Shown: positions 37,331-45,271 of the stretch, piece after piece
Layout of the letters: the number at the start of each line of letters is the position of its first letter
Position numbering within the stretch: position 1 is the first letter of the stretch
Assembly: GCA_902632595.1 (NCBI GenBank)
Contig: CACPDC010000002.1
Coordinates: 62,001-126,000, forward strand
Reading direction: 5' to 3'
DNA: 64,000 bases
Origin: an uncultured SAR116 cluster alpha proteobacterium
GTDB lineage: Bacteria > Pseudomonadota > Alphaproteobacteria > Puniceispirillales > Puniceispirillaceae
Program-made: the position numbers and the translations under genes
Notes under the pieces: generated by a model
What the model saw: the letters and a program-made list of their open reading frames with translations, nothing else
Database searches by the model: none
Told to the model about the DNA's origin: nothing

Positions 37331-37756
37331 TCACAAAAGGCCAAGTTCACGGAGTTCTTTAGCTAAGGAGAGAGGCATTGGTGTTTCGTCTGTCTCGTTC
37401 GTAGGCATATCTGCAGGAATATCTGAGCTCTCTAAATAACGCCATCCTTGAAATATTTTTTCTTTCCTTGGCCAAACAGGTACAAGGCCGGGTTCAAGTA
37501 TTATGCCACATTTTGGTTTAGAATCTGGCTGCAATACCTCAATGAAATCTTTTATAGGTTGACGTGCCACCATCTGTCCCTTAATTATCCAATAAAGGCT
37601 CCCACCGTCAAGCAACTCTTCTTTTCGCCTTGGCCAATTTCTTGTTGGATGTAACAATTCTCTACCAGCATCAACAACTTGTCTCTGTCGGGTGACAAGA
37701 GATTCCAATGTATCAATTCCCACTGATAATTTTTTAAGGTGAACCGTCATTTTCAA
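37331..37756 (-). CDS. DUF1489-family protein
   Basis: 141 residues. H-L-K-K-L-S-V-G-I-D-T-L-E, W-P-R-R-K-E-E-L-L-D-G-G-S-L-Y-W-I-I-K-G and F-Q-G-W-R-Y-L-E match alphaproteobacterial DUF1489, whose function is unknown. 12 bases after the threonine aldolase gene, so part of the same transcript. Confidence 0.88.
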   Translation of the reverse strand: MKMTVHLKKLSVGIDTLESLVTRQRQVVDAGRELLHPTRNWPRRKEELLDGGSLYWIIKGQMVARQPIKDFIEVLQPDSKPKCGIILEPGLVPVWPRKEKIFQGWRYLESSDIPADMPTNETDETPMPLSLAKELRELGLL

Positions 37757-37768
37757 TACTATTGTTGT

Positions 37769-38818
37769 TCATTTTATAAAATTGCTACTGCTTTTGATTA
37801 GTTTATTTATGTCCTCTTTATTTATGTCCAAATGAACAACAAAGCGAAATCTGGATATGATTTTTCCATCAATTTTTTTTTGTTCAGGATAATTCACTTT
37901 GATGCTATTAATTTCGAGATGTTTGTGCATTGCTGAAGCTTTTTCAGGTTCGATGTCAGCAAAAACAATATTAGTGTGTATTATATTCATTGGCACTTGG
38001 AATGATGAATATTGAGAGAGCTTTTCCGCTAAAAAAAGAGCATTTTCATGATCATCATTAAGTCTCTGTAAATTATGCTCAAGCGCAAAAATACCCGCTG
38101 CAGCAAGGATACCAGATTGGCGCATTCCTCCACCAATTTGTTTGCGCAGTCTGCGCGCTCTTTCAATAAAATCTGGGGCTCCAGCCAAAACGGAACCAAT
38201 TGGTGCACCCAACCCCTTTGATAAACATACAGAAATCGTATCAAAGAGCATACCATAGGAACTAAAGCTATTTCCAGTCTTCACGACAGCGTTCGCCAAC
38301 CTTGCACCATCGAGATGAGTAGATAGATTATGAGTTCGCGCTAAATTAGATAAACCCCTCATTTTTTCAATTGGTTGTATAATTCCGCAAAAAGTATTTT
38401 CTAATGATAAAAGCTTGGTAGTTGGTTCATGACTATTACCCTTTTTAATCGACAGTTTTAAATCATCTAGGTCAATCGTACCTTCTTCATCAGTTGTGAG
38501 CGGATTTACAATGACACCACCTAGCGAACTCGCTCCTCCAGCTTCCCAGGCATAAATATGGTATTCTTTTCCAGTTATTACCTCCTCACCTCTTTGGCAA
38601 TGAGTTAAAATTGCGACTAGATTTGATTGCGTGCCAGATGGCATAAAAAGAGCAGATGGCTTGCCCAAAAGTGAGGCTACTTTTTCCTCGAGTTTTTTCA
38701 CAGTGGGATCATCGCTATAGTCATCATCGCCTACGATAGCATCACGCATCACACGACGCATATCCAAAGAAGGTTTTGTTACGGTGTCACTTCGAAAATC
38801 GGAAAAACAATCGCTCAT
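37769..38818 (-). CDS. ltaE: Low-specificity L-threonine aldolase
   Basis: 349 residues. F-R-S-D-T-V-T-K-P-S near the start, H-I-Y-A-W-E-A-G-G near residue 86, L-D-G-A-R-L-A-N-A near residue 168 and S-V-C-L-S-K-G-L-G-A-P-I-G-S with the PLP Lys near residue 199 are the family set. Cleaves L-threonine or L-allo-threonine to glycine and acetaldehyde. Stands before DUF1489 in a two-gene operon. Confidence 0.93.
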   Translation of the reverse strand: MSDCFSDFRSDTVTKPSLDMRRVMRDAIVGDDDYSDDPTVKKLEEKVASLLGKPSALFMPSGTQSNLVAILTHCQRGEEVITGKEYHIYAWEAGGASSLGGVIVNPLTTDEEGTIDLDDLKLSIKKGNSHEPTTKLLSLENTFCGIIQPIEKMRGLSNLARTHNLSTHLDGARLANAVVKTGNSFSSYGMLFDTISVCLSKGLGAPIGSVLAGAPDFIERARRLRKQIGGGMRQSGILAAAGIFALEHNLQRLNDDHENALFLAEKLSQYSSFQVPMNIIHTNIVFADIEPEKASAMHKHLEINSIKVNYPEQKKIDGKIISRFRFVVHLDINKEDINKLIKSSSNFIK

Positions 38819-38952
38819 GTTTCTTTTCTACTCATTTTAATTTCAAATATAATTATTAAAGACTATTTTCTATATTACTTCCCTTGAAACCATTTAGGTA
38901 AAGAGTAATAACACGAATTTATTTTATAACATTGTTAAATAAAGACCTAACC

Positions 38953-38982
38953 AAAAAAAAGGCTCCTTGTTTAAGGAGCCTC
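38953..38982 (-). terminator. Intrinsic terminator after amtB
   Basis: On the minus strand AGGCTCCTT-AAAC-AAGGAGCC (hairpin at 38961-38981) followed by eight T. Strong GC stem in an AT-rich region, 26 bases after the amtB stop. Confidence 0.9.
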
Positions 38983-39008
38983 TTCGAAATTATTTTTTTA
39001 TTTTACCA

Positions 39009-40307
39009 TTAATTTGTGAATTCAGGATAAGCTTCCAAACCATTTTCTGTTTTATCTAGACCATCCAATTCGGATTGTTCGTCTACCCTTACACCCATAA
39101 ATAATTTTAGCACATACCATACAATAGCTGAAGTGAAAACGGTAAATACCCCTATAACAATTATCCCGTAAAGTTGTGCTCCAAGCGTTGCATCTGAGTT
39201 GGATAAAACAACCGCTATGGTGCCCCATATACCCGCCACTAAATGAACTGGTATCGCGCCTACAACGTCATCTATTTTAAGTTTGTCTAATAAAGGAACT
39301 GTTAAAAGCACTAAAACGCTGCCAACACCCCCAATAAAGATAGCCAAAATTGGTGATGGCGCTAAGGGCTCCGCCGTAATTGCCACCAAACCGCCAAGAG
39401 CTCCGTTTAACGCCATAGTTAGGTCAACTTTACCATAGAGAGCTATTGTTCCAATGATCGCAACAACCACACCCGCCGCAGCGGCTAAATTTGTGTTTAT
39501 GTATATATTACTAATAGCATCCACATCAGCTGCCGAGCCCATTGCTAATTGTGAACCACCATTAAAGCCAAACCAACCAAACCATAGTAAAAATGTTCCA
39601 AGCGTAGCAAGAGGTAGATTAGAACCCGGCATAGGCTTAACCTTACCATCATCGGTATATTTTCCAGATCGAGCGCCAATTATTATACACCCAGTCAATG
39701 CTGCCCAACCACCGACAGAATGAACTATTGTGGAACCGGCAAAGTCGAGGAAACCCGCTTCTGAGAGGTAACCGCCACCCCAAGACCAACTTCCTTGAAT
39801 AGGATAAATGAAACCAGTTAAAATCACCACAAAAATTAAAAATGAGGTTAGCTTCACTCTTTCTGCTACTGCACCAGAAACAATTGAAGCGGCCGTCGCA
39901 ACAAACACCATTTGAAAGAACCAATCTGACCCAGAAGAATAGCCATCATCGACCACTGTTTCTGAAGGGTTCCAAAAAGAAAATGAGCCAATGTAACCAT
40001 TTACATCCATGTACATCAAATTGTAACCTACAATCGCGTACATAAGTCCGGCGATAGCATATAACGATATGTTTTTTGTGGACTGTACAGTTGCATTTTT
40101 CGCTCTAACAAGACCACCCTCCAGCATACAAAAACCAGCCGCCATTAATGCGACCAAAAACCCATGTATCAAGAAAGAAAACGTATTAAATATGTAAGCT
40201 GTTTCGGCATCCGGGGCAGCGTTGGCCGCTGATGGCAATATTATGGAACTTGACAAAGACCCTACTATAATAGCTAACGATTTTTGCCATTTTATATTTT
40301 TGATCAT
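39009..40307 (-). CDS. amtB: Ammonium transporter
   Basis: 432 residues with a cleavable signal-like N-terminus (ends S-A-A-N-A) and 11 hydrophobic segments. Conserved features: A-A-G-F-C-M-L-E-G-G-L-V-R-A-K-N near residue 56, F-A-G-S-T-I-V-H-S-V-G-G-W-A-A-L-T-G with the first pore His, and V-H-L-V-A-G-I-W-G with the twin His. Transports NH4+/NH3, blocked by P-II. Cotranscribed with the P-II gene 42 bases upstream. Ends at the terminator at 38953. Confidence 0.97.
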   Translation of the reverse strand: MIKNIKWQKSLAIIVGSLSSSIILPSAANAAPDAETAYIFNTFSFLIHGFLVALMAAGFCMLEGGLVRAKNATVQSTKNISLYAIAGLMYAIVGYNLMYMDVNGYIGSFSFWNPSETVVDDGYSSGSDWFFQMVFVATAASIVSGAVAERVKLTSFLIFVVILTGFIYPIQGSWSWGGGYLSEAGFLDFAGSTIVHSVGGWAALTGCIIIGARSGKYTDDGKVKPMPGSNLPLATLGTFLLWFGWFGFNGGSQLAMGSAADVDAISNIYINTNLAAAAGVVVAIIGTIALYGKVDLTMALNGALGGLVAITAEPLAPSPILAIFIGGVGSVLVLLTVPLLDKLKIDDVVGAIPVHLVAGIWGTIAVVLSNSDATLGAQLYGIIVIGVFTVFTSAIVWYVLKLFMGVRVDEQSELDGLDKTENGLEAYPEFTN

Positions 40308-40349
40308 AGTAATCTCCTATATAATTATGAATTAAACAATTAGATTTAA

Positions 40350-40688
40350 TTAAAGGGCGCTGCTTCCGGTTTCCCCTGTGCGAATACGAATAGCTTCTTG
40401 TAAATCCAGCACAAAAATTTTTCCGTCTCCGATCTTCCCAGTTTCAGATGCTGATTTTATAGCGGTTATTACAGCTTCTTCCGTGGCTTCATCGACCGCT
40501 ATTTCTATTTTAGTCTTCGGTATAAAGTTAACAGTGTATTCGGCCCCGCGGTAAATCTCGCTTTTACCCATTTGACGACCATATCCTTGAACTTCGCTCA
40601 CGGTCATACCTGTTATATCAATATTTTTCAGCGCTTCATGTACAGTTTCCAACTTACTAGGTTGAATTATCGCAATGATGTATTTCAT
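40350..40688 (-). CDS. glnK: P-II nitrogen regulatory protein (GlnB/GlnK)
   Basis: 112 residues from the ATG at 40688, which has a good GAGGAAA site (a start 12 bases earlier is less likely). The T-loop has Y-R-G-A-E-Y at 46-51, including the uridylylation residue Tyr51, and the C-terminal signature G-K-I-G-D-G-K-I-F-V. Senses 2-oxoglutarate/ATP/ADP and regulates AmtB and GlnE. Linkage to amtB favours the name glnK. Confidence 0.95.
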   Translation of the reverse strand: MKYIIAIIQPSKLETVHEALKNIDITGMTVSEVQGYGRQMGKSEIYRGAEYTVNFIPKTKIEIAVDEATEEAVITAIKSASETGKIGDGKIFVLDLQEAIRIRTGETGSSAL

Positions 40689-40826
40689 ATTTTTCCTCAT
40701 GTTGCTGATGTCGTTATATGAATATGAAGAACAGCTTATGGCCAGAATTTCCGATTACTAAAGGTCCAGTTAAATAGCTTTTTTGGAATTATGACTCATT
40801 TACCTGCTGTCAATCATTTCATTGAA

Positions 40827-40853
40827 CTGCATTAGCAAATTGCTTTAATGCAG
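40827..40853. promoter_or_regulatory. Inverted repeat in the glnK/LysR divergent gap
   Basis: CTGCATTA at 40827-40834 and TAATGCAG at 40846-40853 are perfect inverted arms; the middle AGCAAATTGCT is also palindromic. Likely an operator between the divergent glnK and LysR genes. Confidence 0.55.
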
Positions 40854-40885
40854 CATTCTGCTAAGTTTGCATAAATGCGGTGCAA

Positions 40886-40902
40886 TTTTTGCATCGCAAA
40901 AA
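40886..40902. promoter_or_regulatory. Second inverted repeat, upstream of LysR
   Basis: TTTTTGC-ATC-GCAAAAA, 7-bp perfect arms, 40 bases before the likely LysR start at 40943. It may be an autoregulatory site. Confidence 0.45.
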
Positions 40903-40942
40903 CAAAAAAATAACGAAAACTTATTACAGGACTTACTTTAAT

Positions 40943-41860
40943 ATGCGTTATCTAACTACTCTTAAATATATAGATGTTGTAGCCAAAGAGGGTTCCATTA
41001 GAAAAGCTGCCGACCGCCTTGCTATAACTTCAACTGCGCTAAACCGCCGTATATTGGCAATTGAAGATGAGATAGGACACCCATTATTTGAGCGTACACC
41101 AGCAGGAGTGCGTTTAAACACAGCAGGTGAATTGTTTGTGCAACATATCCGAAGTCAGATGTCAGATGTAAACCGAGTATTATCGCAAATATCAGATTTA
41201 TCAGGTATACGCCGAGGACATGTAAGGATAAGTAGTGGTCCTCAGACAATAAGCGCTTTCCTTCCAAGAGAGATTGCCAGATATCGGGAAAAACACCCGG
41301 GAGTAACATTTCAAGTGTTAAGGAAAAACTCTCAATCAGCTGTAGAATCGTTAGTGAGTCATGAAACTGATACAGCTATTATTTTTGAATCTTTGCTTCC
41401 CTCTGATATTCAAATAGTATCGTCAGTTTCCCAGATAGTACAAATTATAATGTCACCTGAACATCCGTTAGCCAGCAAAAAAACATTGAGACTTCAGGAC
41501 TGTCTCGGCTGGCCAATATTAATGCCTAGTGAAAATGAGGGAATCAGAACATTATTGAATGTTGGTCAGGTTCAGCAAGCAACACCACTACAAACTATCA
41601 TTGAAGCGGATTCTTTTGACATGATGGCAAATTACTTAATCTTTGAAAACGCCTTGGGGTTTCAAATTCCGATAAGCATCAAGGGTCAATATGGAATTTA
41701 CAGCCACTTAAAAGCAATACCCCTAGACCATCGTGACTGTAAGCCTGGATTACTGCATATCGCTCAGTTAAAGGGGCGCGTGTTACCGGTTGCAGCTGCA
41801 AAGTTTCAGGATCAATTAGTACAACGGTTTAACGAAGCATTCCCAGAAGACACAATATAA
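40943..41860 (+). CDS. LysR-type transcriptional regulator
   Basis: 305 residues from the ATG at 40943; the frame extends upstream but the HTH starts here. Winged HTH: T-L-K-Y-I-D-V-V-A-K-E-G-S-I-R-K-A-A-D-R-L-A-I-T-S-T-A-L-N-R-R-I. Rest is the periplasmic-binding-protein-like effector domain. Divergent from glnK with palindromes between them, so it may control the nitrogen operon or itself; that is inference. Ends a few bases before a bidirectional hairpin. Confidence 0.9.
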   Translation: MRYLTTLKYIDVVAKEGSIRKAADRLAITSTALNRRILAIEDEIGHPLFERTPAGVRLNTAGELFVQHIRSQMSDVNRVLSQISDLSGIRRGHVRISSGPQTISAFLPREIARYREKHPGVTFQVLRKNSQSAVESLVSHETDTAIIFESLLPSDIQIVSSVSQIVQIIMSPEHPLASKKTLRLQDCLGWPILMPSENEGIRTLLNVGQVQQATPLQTIIEADSFDMMANYLIFENALGFQIPISIKGQYGIYSHLKAIPLDHRDCKPGLLHIAQLKGRVLPVAAAKFQDQLVQRFNEAFPEDTI

Positions 41861-41863
41861 AAA

Positions 41864-41886
41864 AAGAGAGGGTAATACCCTCTCTT
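41864..41886 (-). terminator. Strong intrinsic terminator (serves microgene, perhaps LysR)
   Basis: AAGAGAGGG-TAATA-CCCTCTCTT, 9-bp stem. On the minus strand it is followed by a T-run, exactly as an intrinsic terminator needs, and it sits 30 bases after the microgene stop. On the plus strand it can also follow the LysR gene. Confidence 0.85.
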
Positions 41887-41916
41887 CCGTGTTTAGTGGT
41901 AGGAATGTATTGTTAT

Positions 41917-42003
41917 TTAGAATTCGGCCCCCAGAAAGAAGCTGTTCTCCTGCCAAGCTTTAACTTCCACAAACATTTCCACCGTACTTTCAACACTAGA
42001 CAT
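41917..42003 (-). CDS. 28-residue microprotein / possible RiPP-like precursor
   Basis: A tiny ORF (start ATG 42003, stop TAA 41919-41917). Peptide begins MSSVESTVEM and ends FFLGAEF: acidic with central aromatic residues and one Trp. It is unusually well supported for its size: a near-perfect Shine-Dalgarno AAGGAGGTG with the ATG five bases after it, a possible promoter upstream, and a strong terminator just downstream. Size resembles PqqA-like precursors but the E-x3-Y core is absent and no pqq or radical-SAM gene is in the window. Too short for a database family call. Chance ORF is unlikely given the flanking signals. Confidence 0.65.
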   Translation of the reverse strand: MSSVESTVEMFVEVKAWQENSFFLGAEF

Positions 42004-42063
42004 TTGACCACCTCCTTTCGCTATTTTCACATTAGAATTTGTATGCTACAAACCCTCAATTTT

Positions 42064-42093
42064 ATTAAACCGTGAACAGAACCAACAGGTCAA
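42064..42093 (-). promoter_or_regulatory. Candidate promoter of the microgene, overlapping an inverted repeat
   Basis: Minus strand TTGACC (42093-42088), 18-base spacer, TTTAAT (42069-42064). The -35 overlaps one arm of an imperfect inverted repeat, ACCAACAGGT (42081-42090) and ACCTGT-GG-TTGGT (42117-42129), which could be an operator or an RNA fold. Confidence 0.4.
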
Positions 42094-42298
42094 TTATTCA
42101 TTTGAAAATCACCCCTACCTGTGGTTGGTTTTTCATCTATTGAGATTTAAATTAAAGTAATGTCTATTTTTTACTGCTTTTATAGCCATAAATTAGCGTT
42201 GATTACTGTTTTTACATCTAACTGGATCGAAAGAATTAATATTAATACCACAACTTCTGTGATTTTTGTTAATAACCGCCTCTAAGCTTTTAAATACT

Positions 42299-43528
42299 AT
42301 GAAACTAGATAAACTTACTGAAAAACAATATAAAAATAAGCAAAATGCTGTGACTTCAGTCGGTTTTATTGCTCTCACGATTGCCAGTCCTGTAATGGGT
42401 CTTGTTCTTTTAGTCCCCGCCATTCCGGAAATTGTAAATAAATTTTCTGTTTCCGAAAATGTCGGCCAATCTCTAATTACTTTGTATTTGATTGCATTAG
42501 GCCTTGGTCAACTCGTTTATGGTATAGCATCAGATAGATTTGGTAGGCGCCCTATTCTATTGATCGGCTCATTTATATTCGCTGTTGGTAGCGGTTTGAC
42601 GTTGATTTCCTATTCGATAGAAACTCTACTAGCTTGCCGAGTCATTCAAGGGCTTGGTGCGGCAGCCTGCCTTTCCATGGGGAGAGCAATGATAAATGAC
42701 AATTTTGTGCGGGAAGAGGCAGCAAAACATATGTCTACTGCTCAAACTATCCAATCTACAGTTCCTATAATATCTGTTTTATTCGGCGGAGTACTGGTCG
42801 AGTTTTTTGGCTGGAAAAGTGGCATGGCGGTATCTTGTATCGCTGGATTAATCATATTTTTTATCACTCTAAACAGGATCACTGAGACCCATAAAAATAA
42901 ATTATCCAAAATTAATATAATAGAAATTGCAAAAGCATATGGCGAAATATTAACTAACTTGACCTTTCTCAGTTTTGCAATCACTTGCGGTATGCAAAGT
43001 GGGATGTTTTATGTATTAGCAGGTATCCTTCCCTACCACTATGAGGCGTTGGGACAATCAGCACTTGCATTTGGTTTTTGGTTCTCAATAATGCCTATTG
43101 GATTTTTCATTGGAAATTTCATAAATAGACGATACTTGGTGATGCGAGGAATCGAGGTCGTGGCTTTTTCAGGGTCTTTGATCACTCTATCCTCTATGGT
43201 TATTCTTTTAATCGCGTCCTATACGGGAAATCTAAGTCCGATATTAATTGCACTTCCATGCGGGCTATTTGGATTTGGCAATGGGATTTTAATCTCTAAC
43301 GCTACGATAGGCGCCATATCTGCCGCTGGCAGGTATGCAGGAACAGGTTCAGGGTTCACAGGAGCATGGCAAATGATAGCAGGAGCTGGCTTCGGGGTAT
43401 TAATTGTGGGTATAGGTGGCGCGGAAAGTATGCTGGTAACAGTAAGTTCTGTTATTATTATTTCCATAACCTCCATTATTTGCCTATCTTATGCATTTGT
43501 TTACCGATACAAATCGAATGATAATTAA
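42299..43528 (+). CDS. Bcr/CflA-type MFS drug exporter
   Basis: 409 residues from the ATG at 42299, the first Met that gives a normal family N-terminus. Loop motif G-I-A-S-D-R-F-G-R-R-P-I-L, then C-R-V-I-Q-G-L-G-A-A-A (helix 4 region) are typical of the Bcr/CflA drug:H+ antiporters. 12 hydrophobic segments. The preceding 295 bases hold the microgene promoter and presumably this gene's promoter. Confidence 0.87.
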   Translation: MKLDKLTEKQYKNKQNAVTSVGFIALTIASPVMGLVLLVPAIPEIVNKFSVSENVGQSLITLYLIALGLGQLVYGIASDRFGRRPILLIGSFIFAVGSGLTLISYSIETLLACRVIQGLGAAACLSMGRAMINDNFVREEAAKHMSTAQTIQSTVPIISVLFGGVLVEFFGWKSGMAVSCIAGLIIFFITLNRITETHKNKLSKINIIEIAKAYGEILTNLTFLSFAITCGMQSGMFYVLAGILPYHYEALGQSALAFGFWFSIMPIGFFIGNFINRRYLVMRGIEVVAFSGSLITLSSMVILLIASYTGNLSPILIALPCGLFGFGNGILISNATIGAISAAGRYAGTGSGFTGAWQMIAGAGFGVLIVGIGGAESMLVTVSSVIIISITSIICLSYAFVYRYKSNDN

Positions 43529-43580
43529 AATATTACAACTAAATGACTTGACAGGGATCACAGCTTTTGATTCATTGTAG

Positions 43581-43603
43581 ACACAAGATGTTGTGTGTTT
43601 TTT
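43581..43603 (+). terminator. Putative intrinsic terminator after MFS gene
   Basis: ACACAA-GATG-TTGTGT followed by G and six T, 53 bases after the MFS stop. The stem is short and AT-rich. Confidence 0.5.
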
Positions 43604-43636
43604 GGGTTTTTTCCTACTATAAATAGGGTTTCTTTT

Positions 43637-44059
43637 ATGGCCGGGCCATCAAAACAGCTAAAAAGTAGTAAAAATAAGTCAATTTTGACTTGGCTCTCAA
43701 TTTTACTTCCATTCTTGGCTGAAAAAAATCCGCTGGGGATTAATTTCAATATTTCAACAGCTATGAAATCGTATCGCAAACAAACACAAAAGAAAATGCT
43801 AGACTCTCATTATGTTAATGCAGAGCTTTTTGAAAGTGTTATGGATGCATTTGATGAGATACCACTAGAAGATCTGGAAATTCAACCTGATCGTTCTTCA
43901 TTAGTTCAGAGTAACCAATCAGATAAGGTGAAGGATGGAGAATTCACCCTGATATTTAGCAAAAAAAAGTCTCATAAAAATATTAAAGGTAAACCCTCAA
44001 AAAAAGTTAAATCAGGAAGAGATAGCCGTCAACAAGCTTTACCCAATATTGTTGGCTAG
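43637..44059 (+). CDS. Hypothetical protein with basic C-terminus
   Basis: 140 residues from the ATG at 43637 (AGGG nine bases upstream; an earlier in-frame start at 43595 adds 14 residues). Possible membrane-proximal hydrophobic segment L-T-W-L-S-I-L-L-P-F-L near residue 18, an acidic central region F-D-E-I-P-L-E-D-L, and a Lys-rich tail (K-K-K-S-H-K-N-I-K-G-K-P-S-K-K). No family recognised. Partial overlap with the terminator-like region upstream is only in its leader. Confidence 0.5.
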   Translation: MAGPSKQLKSSKNKSILTWLSILLPFLAEKNPLGINFNISTAMKSYRKQTQKKMLDSHYVNAELFESVMDAFDEIPLEDLEIQPDRSSLVQSNQSDKVKDGEFTLIFSKKKSHKNIKGKPSKKVKSGRDSRQQALPNIVG

Positions 44060-44250
44060 GAATAATTTTTAACAAATTAAGTCGGAAATTAGAAAATATT
44101 TGCCATATAATCAATGCACTCATGACAGAAAATTCATGGCGCTAACTCATAATTCTCAGAAGTCTACAATTTTATGCCGACAAATATTTTTTTCAGAATG
44201 GAGTAAAAAATTATCAACAGATAAAATTTTTATTTATGAGATGAAGGTAA

Positions 44251-45183
44251 ATGAACAATATTGTATTCCTTGATGGAGGTTTAGGACAAGAAATCAACAA
44301 ACTCTCTTTCAACCGAAAATCCCATCCTCTGTGGTCATTAAAAGTTATGTATGACCAACCTGAGATCGTATTAAAAGTCCATCTCGATTTTATTCAGGCG
44401 GGAGCAAAAGTGCTTAGTCTTAATAATTATACAGCAACTCTCCCGCGCCTAACTAAATACGGTGATCCTAAGAGATTCCATCAAACACATAAACTGGCAT
44501 CCACCATTATGCTAGAAGCCATAAAAATAGCAAATATAGATCGCAAAGAAATTGATGTTGCAGGTTGCTTGCCACCTTTGGTGGCGAGTTACGTCTCTTC
44601 AGAAGCACTTCCATTTAATGAATCTGTAATGCAATATCAAAATCTAATAATGAGCCAAAAAGAAAATGTTGATTTATTTTTAATCGAGACAATGTCAAAT
44701 ATTTCTGAAGCAAAAGCTGCAATATCTGCTTTGCAAACATTTGGAATTCCCGCACTAGTTGCACTTACTATTTCTGATGATTTTTCCAATACACTTCGTT
44801 CAGGAGAAAAACTTGAACTAGCAGTGGAACAGCTAGCAGAAAGTGGCGTATCGGCTCTAATGCTCAATTGTAGCCTTCCAGAGTCAATAGATAATGCACT
44901 GCCTATTCTTGCCAAATCAGGATTGCCATTCGGTGCCTATGGAAACAGGTTTAAATCTGTTCAAGAACTTACTCCGGGATCAACAGTAGATAAATTATCA
45001 GCTCGAGAAGATCTATCAATAAAAGCATATTCAGAATTTGTATTTAGATGGATAGATATTGGAGCAACCATAATCGGTGGATGTTGTGAGATTGGTCCTA
45101 GCTATATCAAACATTTGAGCGGAGCGTTAAAGCAGAGTGGATACCACCTTGTTTCTTTTCGCCAATCTGACATTTTTAATTAG
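44251..45183 (+). CDS. Homocysteine S-methyltransferase family protein
   Basis: 310 residues. TIM-barrel start L-D-G-G-L-G-Q-E-I, then zinc ligand cysteines: M-L-N-C-S-L-P near residue 210 and I-G-G-C-C-E-I-G near residue 286. These form the homocysteine-binding zinc site. Methyl donor could be S-methylmethionine or a betaine; not set by sequence. Upstream gap has no obvious riboswitch. Confidence 0.88.
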   Translation: MNNIVFLDGGLGQEINKLSFNRKSHPLWSLKVMYDQPEIVLKVHLDFIQAGAKVLSLNNYTATLPRLTKYGDPKRFHQTHKLASTIMLEAIKIANIDRKEIDVAGCLPPLVASYVSSEALPFNESVMQYQNLIMSQKENVDLFLIETMSNISEAKAAISALQTFGIPALVALTISDDFSNTLRSGEKLELAVEQLAESGVSALMLNCSLPESIDNALPILAKSGLPFGAYGNRFKSVQELTPGSTVDKLSAREDLSIKAYSEFVFRWIDIGATIIGGCCEIGPSYIKHLSGALKQSGYHLVSFRQSDIFN

Positions 45184-45271
45184 CACAGAGTTCAGATATG
45201 CTGCATTTCAATAAACTACGTGGTAAAATGGTACTAAAACGCCCTATTCATAAACACAGCCTTTGACTACT

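Noticed and set aside
40689-40942. Sigma-54 promoter before glnK
   Set aside because: I looked for TGGCAC-N5-TTGC on the minus strand and found no acceptable match.
41917-42003. Microgene as a PqqA homologue
   Set aside because: Length matches but the E-x3-Y core is missing and no pqqB-E or radical-SAM gene is in the window; kept only as an unknown microgene.
42060-42140. Glutamine riboswitch or other known riboswitch before the microgene
   Set aside because: The inverted repeat does not show the conserved bases of the glutamine riboswitch or other classes I know; kept as an unexplained dyad.
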